NCBI RefSeq assembly: GCF_010120595.1
Contig: NZ_CP038020.1
Location: forward strand, 62,001 to 126,000
Direction: 5' to 3'
Length of the DNA: 64,000 bases
DNA from: Streptococcus thermophilus
Lineage (GTDB): Bacteria > Bacillota > Bacilli > Lactobacillales > Streptococcaceae
The stretch's first letter is position 1. Each line of letters begins with the position of its first letter. Made by a program: the position numbers and the translations under genes. Below, one piece after another: positions 36,558 through 43,223 of the stretch. The notes beneath the pieces are model-generated. The model worked only from the letters and a program-made list of their open reading frames with translations, ran no database searches and had not been told where the DNA came from.

Positions 36558-36738
36558 TTGCTTATTAACTGCCTAATCAATGGTGGACATGGAGTCTCCA
36601 CCGCAGCTTCTCCTTATTTTTGTTTTTAGCACCCTTTTTAGTCAGATTTTAACACCTTCTCCAGGGCGTGTTCGACACATAAATACCAACTGACTCCTCC
36701 AATCATCGAAAAAAAGAGCAGAATTTGGCATTCTCTTT
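36558..36738 (-). ncRNA. structured 5' leader of zapA (candidate cis-acting RNA)
   Basis: About 180 bases between the predicted start of transcription and the ATG. The RNA has AGUCAG pairing with CUGACU (36690-36695 / 36640-36645), an inner stem AACAC/GUGUU, a possible pseudoknot CGCCCU with AGGGUG (36663-36668 / 36630-36635), and a hairpin GGUGGA/UCCACC (36582-36602) near the gene. I know no named RNA family with this arrangement. No strong ribosome binding site precedes the ATG. Confidence 0.45.
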
Positions 36739-36744
36739 CTAATC

Positions 36745-36773
36745 ATTATATCCTAAATTTTAAATTTCGTAAA
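36745..36773 (-). promoter_or_regulatory. zapA promoter
   Basis: TTTACG and a perfect TATAAT separated by 17 bases on the minus strand. The -35 box begins 16 bases from the edge of the integrated element at 36790. Confidence 0.75.
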
Positions 36774-36780
36774 TTTTAGA

Positions 36781-36789
36781 CTTTGTTCT
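36781..36789. repeat. left target-site duplication CTTTGTTCT
   Basis: Nine bases directly repeated at 62847-62855 on the other side of the element, immediately outside the terminal inverted repeats. Confidence 0.9.
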
Positions 36790-36818
36790 GAGTGTGTCTG
36801 TTTTTGGGAGAAAATGAA
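36790..36818 (+). repeat. left terminal inverted repeat
   Basis: Begins GAGTGTGTC and contains TTGGGAGAA at the same spacing as the right end; about two thirds of the first 24 bases match the complement of 62818-62846. Confidence 0.8.
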
Positions 36819-36877
36819 AAATCATCAATCGAACGCAAATAAAGACCGAAACTTTCAACTTTTTCCCTGTCCCAGTC

Positions 36878-36906
36878 TTGATTTATCGTCTTGATGATGA
36901 TACAAT
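36878..36906 (+). promoter_or_regulatory. promoter of a small RNA at the left end of the element
   Basis: TTGATT-N17-TACAAT on the plus strand, opposite to every annotated gene of the element. Confidence 0.55.
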
Positions 36907-36912
36907 ACTATT

Positions 36913-36985
36913 ACTGATTGAACAAGTGGTAGTTGTTTAATCGGTTGGCGTTTAGGTGTTGTCGCACCTAGCGCCTTTTCTTCGT
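36913..36985 (+). ncRNA. candidate small RNA near the left end of the element
   Basis: Downstream of the plus-strand promoter, about 70 bases end in a strong hairpin GGCG-TT-TAGGTG / CACCTA-G-CGCC (36947-36975) followed by TTTTCTTC. There is no open frame. It would be antisense to the 3' extension of the transposase message. A regulatory or copy-control RNA is possible; nothing shows its target. Confidence 0.45.
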
Positions 36986-37057
36986 GTTTTTCTATAACTC
37001 TATTATATCATAATTAGATTCAAATGCAAGCAATTTCTATAATTTTTTTACAAGAAG

Positions 37058-37080
37058 CCTTGACAATTCAAGGTTTTTTT
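37058..37080 (+). terminator. hairpin next to the transposase stop
   Basis: CCTTGA-CAAT-TCAAGG followed by seven Ts on the plus strand; it faces against the transposase, so it would stop plus-strand transcripts entering the gene (and may end the transposase message weakly). Confidence 0.7.
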
Positions 37081-37084
37081 GTTT

Positions 37085-38434
37085 TTAGTCCCGTTCCTCT
37101 ATCATATGTTCTCCCCATTTTTTCTTAACGTTCGTCCGTTTGAGTTGTGGCAAGGTATAGTTTTTATTTTCATCATGACAAGGCAGACCAGAAGTATTTT
37201 TCTCTTGGTCTTTCATTGTGTCAAAGTGACTTCTCCACTCACCGAAAAAGAGGTCTCTCAACTCTCCTGTGTGGCTTAAAAGAATAGTCTGACTCATGGC
37301 GTTAGCCCCCTTCTTACTCCAATACATCCCCCTGTTTTTCATCCTATACGTGATTTTTCGGTGTTGCGATTCCATGATACCTATACCATTTGAACTCAAT
37401 CCAAAAGACTCAGGCTTGTCCGTAAACCTGAAATTTTTCATCAGTTGCCTGCTGAAGCGTTGAAAGGCTTCTAATCTCTCATCCGACTCAATCAATGATT
37501 CTGCGGTATCAAGCACCGTCTTCAACCCTGACTTGTCTCGGTTTTTGATCGCTTTAAAGGCTTGATTGACCAAACCTGAAGGAAAAGGACTCAGGTTCTT
37601 TTTCAAGGCTTGATTCACGTGAAAAGCATCCCAAAAATGAAAGTGTTTTTTGGGATTGAAAGCATCTGCAAGCTCCTTAAATACTTTGGGAGAATAGCCC
37701 TTACCACCATCTGAATTAGTAACAATCAAGGTATTAGAATCAATATCATAATGCTGATAAATAAGGTCTAGGAGTTTATCTTTTGCACGTTGATAGTGTG
37801 TTGATACTACTTCTAGTTTATCCATCAGGACATTTCTTTTGCCTTTTTTACTTCCTGAATGGACGACAAAGTGAGTCAATTCAAGGGATTTTTTCTTCTT
37901 GTCCGTTGAACGTTTAACCCAAACCCCATCACCTTCAACATACAAAATTTTGGGCTTGACCTTCTCTTTTTCTTCCTCGGTCCAACTTTGAACAGATAGA
38001 GAGTCATATTCTTCTTTCTCGTTAATCAGTTGCCCTGCCACCTCTAAGGCGTGCTGAACGGTGTTTTTAGTGATATAGATTTTCTTCAGCAACTCCATCA
38101 CAGCAACTACTTTCCGATAAGGCATATAATTTGATAGCTCAGTAATCTGATAAAGAAGCTCCTGGGAGAAGCGTTGACGTGGTTCTAAACCTAACTTTTC
38201 ATCAACAGGGATTCTAACCGTATCTCCCTTCTTCCATCTGCTACGTATAAAGGTCATTTCACCAAAGGAGAAAATCACAGTACGTTCTTTTTGGTTAATT
38301 CTTTTATATCCCTGCGCTCTCATGCTAGGCGCAATCTTTTTCTCATAGGCTTCAATCATCTTGAGGAATGCACGCTGATTATTTTGGTTCAACTGTTTTG
38401 AAAATTCTCTTTCGTCAAGAATAGCTTCATCCAT
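37085..38434 (-). CDS. ISLre2/Mutator-like DDE transposase of the integrative element
   Basis: A 449-residue transposase of the UPF0236/ISLre2 group. The N-terminal third carries a zinc-finger-free, basic DNA-binding part (MRAQGYKRINQKERTVIFSFGEMTFIRSRW). The catalytic core shows KILYVEGDGVWVK (first Asp), TLIVTNSDGGKGYSP (second Asp) and the Mutator-type WDAFHV segment (D-x2-H). It stands next to the left end, as the transposase does in TnGBS elements, where it carries out excision and integration with 9-bp-type duplications. Intact. Confidence 0.88.
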   Translation of the reverse strand: MDEAILDEREFSKQLNQNNQRAFLKMIEAYEKKIAPSMRAQGYKRINQKERTVIFSFGEMTFIRSRWKKGDTVRIPVDEKLGLEPRQRFSQELLYQITELSNYMPYRKVVAVMELLKKIYITKNTVQHALEVAGQLINEKEEYDSLSVQSWTEEEKEKVKPKILYVEGDGVWVKRSTDKKKKSLELTHFVVHSGSKKGKRNVLMDKLEVVSTHYQRAKDKLLDLIYQHYDIDSNTLIVTNSDGGKGYSPKVFKELADAFNPKKHFHFWDAFHVNQALKKNLSPFPSGLVNQAFKAIKNRDKSGLKTVLDTAESLIESDERLEAFQRFSRQLMKNFRFTDKPESFGLSSNGIGIMESQHRKITYRMKNRGMYWSKKGANAMSQTILLSHTGELRDLFFGEWRSHFDTMKDQEKNTSGLPCHDENKNYTLPQLKRTNVKKKWGEHMIEERD

Positions 38435-38654
38435 CTACTTCACCCCACTTTGAAATAATAAAGCCTATTATAGCGATAAGTCAGGATTTTGGGTATTAAA
38501 AAAATGACCTCTCCATCTGGAAAGGTCTATTAAACTTATCTTCAATTTCATCTCTTTTTAGTAACTGATAACATTTTTTCACGGACATTTCCATGTATTG
38601 GCAATCCTTATTCTATATTATTTTAAGTTTGATTAAATTATCACTCTTTATCAT

Positions 38655-38680
38655 CATTATAAACATAATTATGTTTATAA
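38655..38680. repeat. AT-rich palindromic repeat, copy 1
   Basis: AAACATAATTATGTTTATAA, a palindrome overlapping the stop of the small DNA-binding gene. The same motif recurs around parA and before the LPXTG gene. Confidence 0.6.
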
Positions 38681-38890
38681 ATTTTTGAAATAGTCGTTAA
38701 TATATGAAGATGCTGAGCGATAGCCTTTCTCTTTTGCCAGGCTGTCAATTTTTTCACGGACTGATGGCTGAAGAGTAAACTGATATTGTTTGGTACGTTC
38801 AAACGTCTCAACTGCTGAAGGTGTCTTAATTTCTTTCAAGGTTTCCTGAAGGGATTTGCTGATTTGTTTTTTCTTAGATTCAAATGCCAT
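38675..38890 (-). CDS. small DNA-binding partner of ParA (ribbon-helix-helix type)
   Basis: A 71-residue basic protein. The C-terminal half (YQFTLQPSVREKIDSLAKEKGYRSASSYINDYF) fits a ribbon-helix-helix fold: a beta strand followed by two helices with the typical SASSYIND second helix. Downstream of parA on the same strand, it is the probable ParB-like centromere-binding protein and autorepressor. AT-rich palindromes that could be its sites flank the gene on both sides. Confidence 0.7.
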   Translation of the reverse strand: MAFESKKKQISKSLQETLKEIKTPSAVETFERTKQYQFTLQPSVREKIDSLAKEKGYRSASSYINDYFKNL

Positions 38891-38904
38891 GGTATCTCCT
38901 TTAT

Positions 38905-38940
38905 CAATATATTTATAACTATATTTATAATGATATTTTA
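38905..38940. repeat. AT-rich repeat, copy 2, between parA and its partner gene
   Basis: Contains ATATTTATAATGATATTT (38921-38938), which is identical over 18 bases to 51920-51937 in front of the LPXTG gene. Confidence 0.65.
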
Positions 38941-39722
38941 TCAGTTATTTTCTGAAAAGTAAAGTCAATATCCTTGAAAAATTCCTTATTGACCCTGGTC
39001 AGGTCTTTGTCCTTCATCATATCTGAAAGAGAGACTTTATCAAGCGTTGACCTATTAAAGAGTTCTTTTTGAGGAATCATTGCAAGGACATTTTCCTCAT
39101 TCGTAAGAGATGCTACCAATTCTTTGGATGATTTGGTATTGTGCTTAATCATATTTCCTAAAAAGAAAAGTTCTGCTGTCACATAGCTTTCACGGGTTTT
39201 AAAATCGAACGCTTCAGCTTTAAATTCTTCTAGTCGCTCCTGAAGGTTAAATTTTGCCTGGTAACCATGCTCTGACGGAATCACAGGACTTAACACTGCA
39301 TGGCTAACAATGATAGCGTTACGAGTTGCCGTTGAAAAATCAGGATGGCAATCTATGATGACATAATCGTACTTCTCAATTCCTTTATCATCATAGTTAT
39401 CCTCTAACCACATATAGAGTAACATATCTTTATAGGCTTTGGTCTCAAGTTCTTTTTCTAACCTATCAAGACGGAGATAGCCTGGAATTAAGTCAATGTT
39501 CTCCTTAACATTCAAAAGAGCAACATCACCTTTCCCTCTAAAAATATTAGCGACTGTTCCCTCGTTATTAAAAACATCATAAGTTTGGGTTAAGTTGCAT
39601 TGATGGTCAAGGTCAATAAACAAGACCTGCTTTCCTTTACTAGCTAACCACTCACCATAATTATAGGCAAGAGTTGTCTTCCCAACCCCACCCTTGATAG
39701 CTGAAAATGTAATAATCTTCAT
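38925..39722 (-). CDS. parA: ParA-family partition ATPase
   Basis: A 265-residue deviant-Walker ATPase. The motif is KGGVGKTTLAYNYG at residues 10-23, Walker A' (VLFIDLDHQCNLTQ) near 33, and the nucleotide-binding DYVIIDCHPDFS near 120. It distributes plasmid copies at division. Its presence, with a RepA gene, shows that the element can replicate as a plasmid-like circle. The start follows GGAGGG. Confidence 0.92.
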   Translation of the reverse strand: MKIITFSAIKGGVGKTTLAYNYGEWLASKGKQVLFIDLDHQCNLTQTYDVFNNEGTVANIFRGKGDVALLNVKENIDLIPGYLRLDRLEKELETKAYKDMLLYMWLEDNYDDKGIEKYDYVIIDCHPDFSTATRNAIIVSHAVLSPVIPSEHGYQAKFNLQERLEEFKAEAFDFKTRESYVTAELFFLGNMIKHNTKSSKELVASLTNEENVLAMIPQKELFNRSTLDKVSLSDMMKDKDLTRVNKEFFKDIDFTFQKITDKISL

Positions 39723-39759
39723 CAGAAATCCCTCCTGTTTTCTATACTTCTATTATACC

Positions 39760-39812
39760 ACTATAATTATATTTGTCAACATAATTATGTTTATAATTAT
39801 AATTATGTTTAT
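39760..39812. repeat. AT-rich repeats, copy 3, in the parA promoter region
   Basis: Two copies of ATAATTATGTTTAT plus further ATAATTATA half-repeats lie between parA and the resolvase. The most likely centromere or operator of the ParA system. Confidence 0.65.
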
Positions 39813-40393
39813 CTTTTTATCTTATGCTTTTCACGATACCGCCTAAAAGTACGTTCGTTGATACCTGTTAGCTTGGCAACGTCTTTATCTGATAGACCTT
39901 CAAGGTAAAGGTCAAAGGCATGAAGAAGCCTGCTGTCATCTTCTGAAAAAATGGCTTTTCTGCCTTTGTACTTTCCTTGAGTCTTGGCAATAGCTATCCC
40001 TTGGCGTTGCCGTTCCTTTATGCGTTCCCTTTCAGCTTGTGCCTGGTACTTGTAGAGTTCCAGGATAAGATTGTTCAAGAGCCGTCTCAGGTTGTCATCC
40101 TCAATCCCTCGAAGAGTGGGAAGATTTAAGACTTCCAAGGTTGCCCCCTTGGCTTGAATATCATTCATGACCTCAGTTAGCTCCTTGTTATTCCTACCCA
40201 GGCGTTCTAATTCTGTCACAACCACTATATCACCTTCACGTATATAAGCAAGCATAGCTTGTAACTGAGGGCGGTTTTTATTAGCTCCACTGATAGTTTC
40301 TTGAAAAAGTTTATCTACCTGGTTAAGCTGTTCTAATTGCCTTGCCATGTTTTGGTCAGATGTACTGATACGTGCATAACCAATTCTTGTCAT
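39809..40393 (-). CDS. serine resolvase
   Basis: A 194-residue small serine recombinase. The catalytic Ser is in GYARISTSDQNMARQ (residue 10), followed by the VVTELERLGRNNKEL and AERERIKERQRQGI motifs. A C-terminal helix-turn-helix (GLSDKDVAKLTGINERTFRRY) ends the protein. Plasmid resolvases of this kind turn multimers into monomers. Repeated TATTGTCC motifs just upstream could be its res site. Confidence 0.9.
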   Translation of the reverse strand: MTRIGYARISTSDQNMARQLEQLNQVDKLFQETISGANKNRPQLQAMLAYIREGDIVVVTELERLGRNNKELTEVMNDIQAKGATLEVLNLPTLRGIEDDNLRRLLNNLILELYKYQAQAERERIKERQRQGIAIAKTQGKYKGRKAIFSEDDSRLLHAFDLYLEGLSDKDVAKLTGINERTFRRYREKHKIKR

Positions 40394-40410
40394 TTATAGT
40401 CTCCTTTTTT

Positions 40411-40494
40411 GCCTAACTCTATTGTCCACCTTCTCAGACCTGGTAAATCAATAAATGAACAATAGGACAATAAGGCATACTCTATTGTCCACGT
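40411..40494. other. res-like recombination site
   Basis: Three copies of TATTGTCC, two direct (40420-40427, 40483-40490, both in ACTCTATTGTCCAC context) and one inverted (GGACAATA, 40465-40472), directly upstream of the resolvase gene. The layout resembles a multi-subsite res region. Confidence 0.6.
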
Positions 40495-40512
40495 TATTTA
40501 ATAAAATAAATA

Positions 40513-40552
40513 GAAAATGACCATATCTAATAGACATGACCATTTTTCTATT
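40513..40552 (-). terminator. hairpin downstream of the relaxase gene
   Basis: An imperfect long stem (AATAGAAAA / TTTTTCTATT with bulges) between the relaxase and the resolvase; no clean T run. Confidence 0.45.
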
Positions 40553-40674
40553 TACAAAATAAAATACATATCCCATGTAGGAATTTTTATTTAAAAGTTT
40601 ATAATCTCCTTGCCTTGTTTTAGAATTTTATTTCACCGAAAAATCGATCGCCGTTGGCGGTGATTTTTCTTAGC

Positions 40675-42315
40675 CTATCTTTCTATTTCTTCAGGGTCAT
40701 TTTTCTGTGGAGAAATTTCTTGTCTTCTTGCTTGAGCGTGTTTCTCAAGTTTTTCATATTGAGTAAAGTCTTTAACAATACTATCAAATTTTTCCTTCAG
40801 GGCTTTCCGTTCGATTGAAACCTCAACAACCTGTTTTTCAATCTCTTTTGGATTGACTGAAGGTGAAATATTGAGTTCTTCCAAAACTTGATAAGCTACT
40901 TTTGCATCAATCGGACTTTCTGAATGAATATCTTCAAGCGCTGAAGCAATTTTGTTCAAGCGTTCCACTTTGTCATCAAGCCTATCTAATGAATCTTGTG
41001 TTTCTTCAATTTGAGCAATAAAGCGGTCACGTAGTTCATGAAACTGGTCAGAATCAGATACATTATGACTGACTAGGTAATTATATTCCTTGACCAGTAA
41101 ATCCAACTTGGAAATATTAGGGTTCTTGGTCAAGATATATTCTCCACTCTCATAAGCAAGCTGATTGATAAGCGTTGACCCTTTCATAAATTTGTTACTT
41201 GCTGAATTGTCAGGATTGATGAAATAGAAAAAATCAGATTTCTTGATAAAGACATCAAAGCTCCCGTCATCCTGTTTATCAACTAAGCGACTTGGAATTT
41301 TAACTGTTCCTTGATTGGCTATCCCATACTGCATTTGAAGATAAATCCCTGTGTCTGTTTCATGCTCGACCTGCCACGGTTCAATCTTGACCCTGATTTC
41401 AAAATCTTCAGCTTTCTCGGCTTGTAATTTGTCATACTCGCTTTTAATTGACTGTAGCGGATGCACGATTTTATTTTTAGCTATTCGCTCTTGAATTTGT
41501 TCCAAAGAGTAACGTCCCTTTTTTGACAAGGTGCTGTCACGAGTATTTCTCTTTTGGTCTTTATCAAGTAATTTATACTTGGCATATTTGCCTGAAAAGT
41601 CCACTGCAAGATTAAGCGCCTTTGCCTTCTCTTGAAAGTCCCCTAGACTGGTTGAGTGTTTCAAAAGAAATTCAAGACGGGACTTGATTTCTAATTTGAA
41701 GACATTTTCTTTCTGATATGCTGAGTATTCTTTGTGACCAAATTGATTTTTATTTTCAAGGATTTTTGCTCCTGCTAAATCAGCATACTTATCAGAAATT
41801 TGCTCCAGGGCTTTTTTTGTGCCCTTCTGCCATCTGAATTTATTAAGAGTTACTGAGTTAGTGGAATTGATATAAATGTGATTGTGTAGATGCCCCTTGT
41901 CCATGTGAGTAGCAATCACAAATTGATGACTTCCACCTGTCAACTCAAGTGCCGTCTTTCGTCCAATTTCATGTACCTGTTCAGGTGTCAGATTATCTTC
42001 AGGGGAAAATGATTGAATAACATGGTGGGCTAAAACGTCATTTTTGACCAACTCCTCATTATTGATTGGTCTGCCTTTTTCTAAATTGGCAAGTTGCTTC
42101 AGTTGCATCATTTCTGAATAAGCAGACTCAACATCAATTATCATATTTCCTGAAACCAACTGAGAGACAGGTTGACCATTTACAAACTTGATAGGAAAGT
42201 TTAAATCTGAATCAAGCAATTCAGCTCCAATGGTTTTAGCACCATCTTCAATATACTTGATACCATCAGATAATTTATTGACCGATTTTATCTGTTTGAC
42301 TTTTGTTACTACCAA
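40675..42315 (-). CDS. conjugative relaxase, MobP type
   Basis: A 546-residue relaxase that nicks the element at oriT and leads the strand into the recipient. The metal-binding three-His motif is ATHMDKGHLHNHIYIN near residue 137; the candidate catalytic Tyr lies in the N-terminal 25 residues (IKYIEDGAK). The C-terminal half is helical and coiled coil (LDRLDDKVERLNKIASALED). It follows the MobC-like gene by 6 bases. Assignment to the MobP group is by motif form only. Confidence 0.85.
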   Translation of the reverse strand: MVVTKVKQIKSVNKLSDGIKYIEDGAKTIGAELLDSDLNFPIKFVNGQPVSQLVSGNMIIDVESAYSEMMQLKQLANLEKGRPINNEELVKNDVLAHHVIQSFSPEDNLTPEQVHEIGRKTALELTGGSHQFVIATHMDKGHLHNHIYINSTNSVTLNKFRWQKGTKKALEQISDKYADLAGAKILENKNQFGHKEYSAYQKENVFKLEIKSRLEFLLKHSTSLGDFQEKAKALNLAVDFSGKYAKYKLLDKDQKRNTRDSTLSKKGRYSLEQIQERIAKNKIVHPLQSIKSEYDKLQAEKAEDFEIRVKIEPWQVEHETDTGIYLQMQYGIANQGTVKIPSRLVDKQDDGSFDVFIKKSDFFYFINPDNSASNKFMKGSTLINQLAYESGEYILTKNPNISKLDLLVKEYNYLVSHNVSDSDQFHELRDRFIAQIEETQDSLDRLDDKVERLNKIASALEDIHSESPIDAKVAYQVLEELNISPSVNPKEIEKQVVEVSIERKALKEKFDSIVKDFTQYEKLEKHAQARRQEISPQKNDPEEIER

Positions 42316-42321
42316 ATCAAT

Positions 42322-42693
42322 TTACTCCTTTCTTTCCTTCAAGACTTTTTCAATATGGGCAATTTCTCGGTTAAAATTTTCATCAACCAAGCGTTTAACC
42401 TCTGCTAACGATTCCTGCAAAGTTCGATAATTTTCAAGACTAACTTCTTCATTCGTGTTGATATATTTTACAAGTTGGTTGATATTTGTACCAATTCTAT
42501 TTATCTCTGTTCTCAATTTTATCAACTCAGAATAATCAACTGTTACCACCTCACCAGTCAAAAGCATATAACGAGCATAAGTGTTAAAATTTTTAAATCC
42601 ATGAAGTGCCATTCTTTCTTTTATCAGGTCATTTTCTCTTGGAGTCACTCTCATTTTTCGCTGAATCTCTCTATATCGTTTCTCGTTTGTCAT
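42322..42693 (-). CDS. MobC-like relaxosome accessory protein
   Basis: A 123-residue basic protein with the family features RVTPRENDLIKERMALHGFKNFNTYARYMLLTGE and LRTEINRIGTNINQLVKYIN. Such proteins bind oriT and open the DNA for the relaxase. The start is taken at 42693, where AAAGGAAAA precedes the ATG. It lies directly upstream of the relaxase and downstream of the candidate oriT. Confidence 0.85.
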   Translation of the reverse strand: MTNEKRYREIQRKMRVTPRENDLIKERMALHGFKNFNTYARYMLLTGEVVTVDYSELIKLRTEINRIGTNINQLVKYINTNEEVSLENYRTLQESLAEVKRLVDENFNREIAHIEKVLKERKE

Positions 42694-42763
42694 TGAAATT
42701 TTCCTTTCATTTTTCTTGACAAGTACACTCTTATCCCCTAAACTTTTCAAACTGGCAAGCATA

Positions 42764-42896
42764 GCATTTGGGTACCCAAATGCAATATTTAAAAGATTTT
42801 CCCAAAACCCAAAACTGGCAAAGTGCCAATTTTGAGCGGGTCAATCTTTCAAAGTTTTGGGGAATATCCCCAAGCCCCTAAGTCGTCCTTCAGACC
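42764..42896. other. candidate origin of transfer (oriT)
   Basis: The stretch holds a perfect 20-bp palindrome GCATTTGGGTACCCAAATGC (42764-42783) and a hairpin AAAACTGGC-N3-GTGCCAATTTT (about 42,813-42,835), followed by GAGCGGGTC. Position just upstream of the MobC/relaxase genes and nested inverted repeats are typical of oriT. The nick site cannot be assigned. Confidence 0.5.
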
Positions 42897-43157
42897 TTAA
42901 TTGACTTCAACTTGTTGAAGCAATTCTTCTTTTTTGGTTTGATACTCTTCATCAGAAAGAGTTTCAAGATAGCTGATTGTCTCAGCATATTCTTGAGCTA
43001 ATTCAGGGTCAATGTCTTTTAGCTCGTCAGCATCTTCATCTAAAAGAGCAATCGCTTTTCTGCGCTTGGCTTCGATAAAATTTTCATTCTTGGTATATGT
43101 GCCATTCTCAAAATAGAATAGGTTCAAAAGTAATGTTGCTTCGATTGTTTCATTCAT
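42897..43157 (-). CDS. small acidic protein of unknown function
   Basis: An 86-residue acidic protein (NETIEATLLLNLFYFENGTYTKN at the start; LDEDADELKDIDPELAQEYAETISYLETLSDEEYQTKKEELL later), predicted helical. It follows the large primase-like gene by 66 bases. Not recognised; possibly an antirestriction or regulatory accessory gene of the conjugation module, on context only. Confidence 0.65.
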   Translation of the reverse strand: MNETIEATLLLNLFYFENGTYTKNENFIEAKRRKAIALLDEDADELKDIDPELAQEYAETISYLETLSDEEYQTKKEELLQQVEVN

Positions 43158-43223
43158 GGTTTTATTCCTCCGATTGTTTTCTTCGACTCATAAAGCCTGC
43201 TGATAATTGAGCGACAAGGTCTT

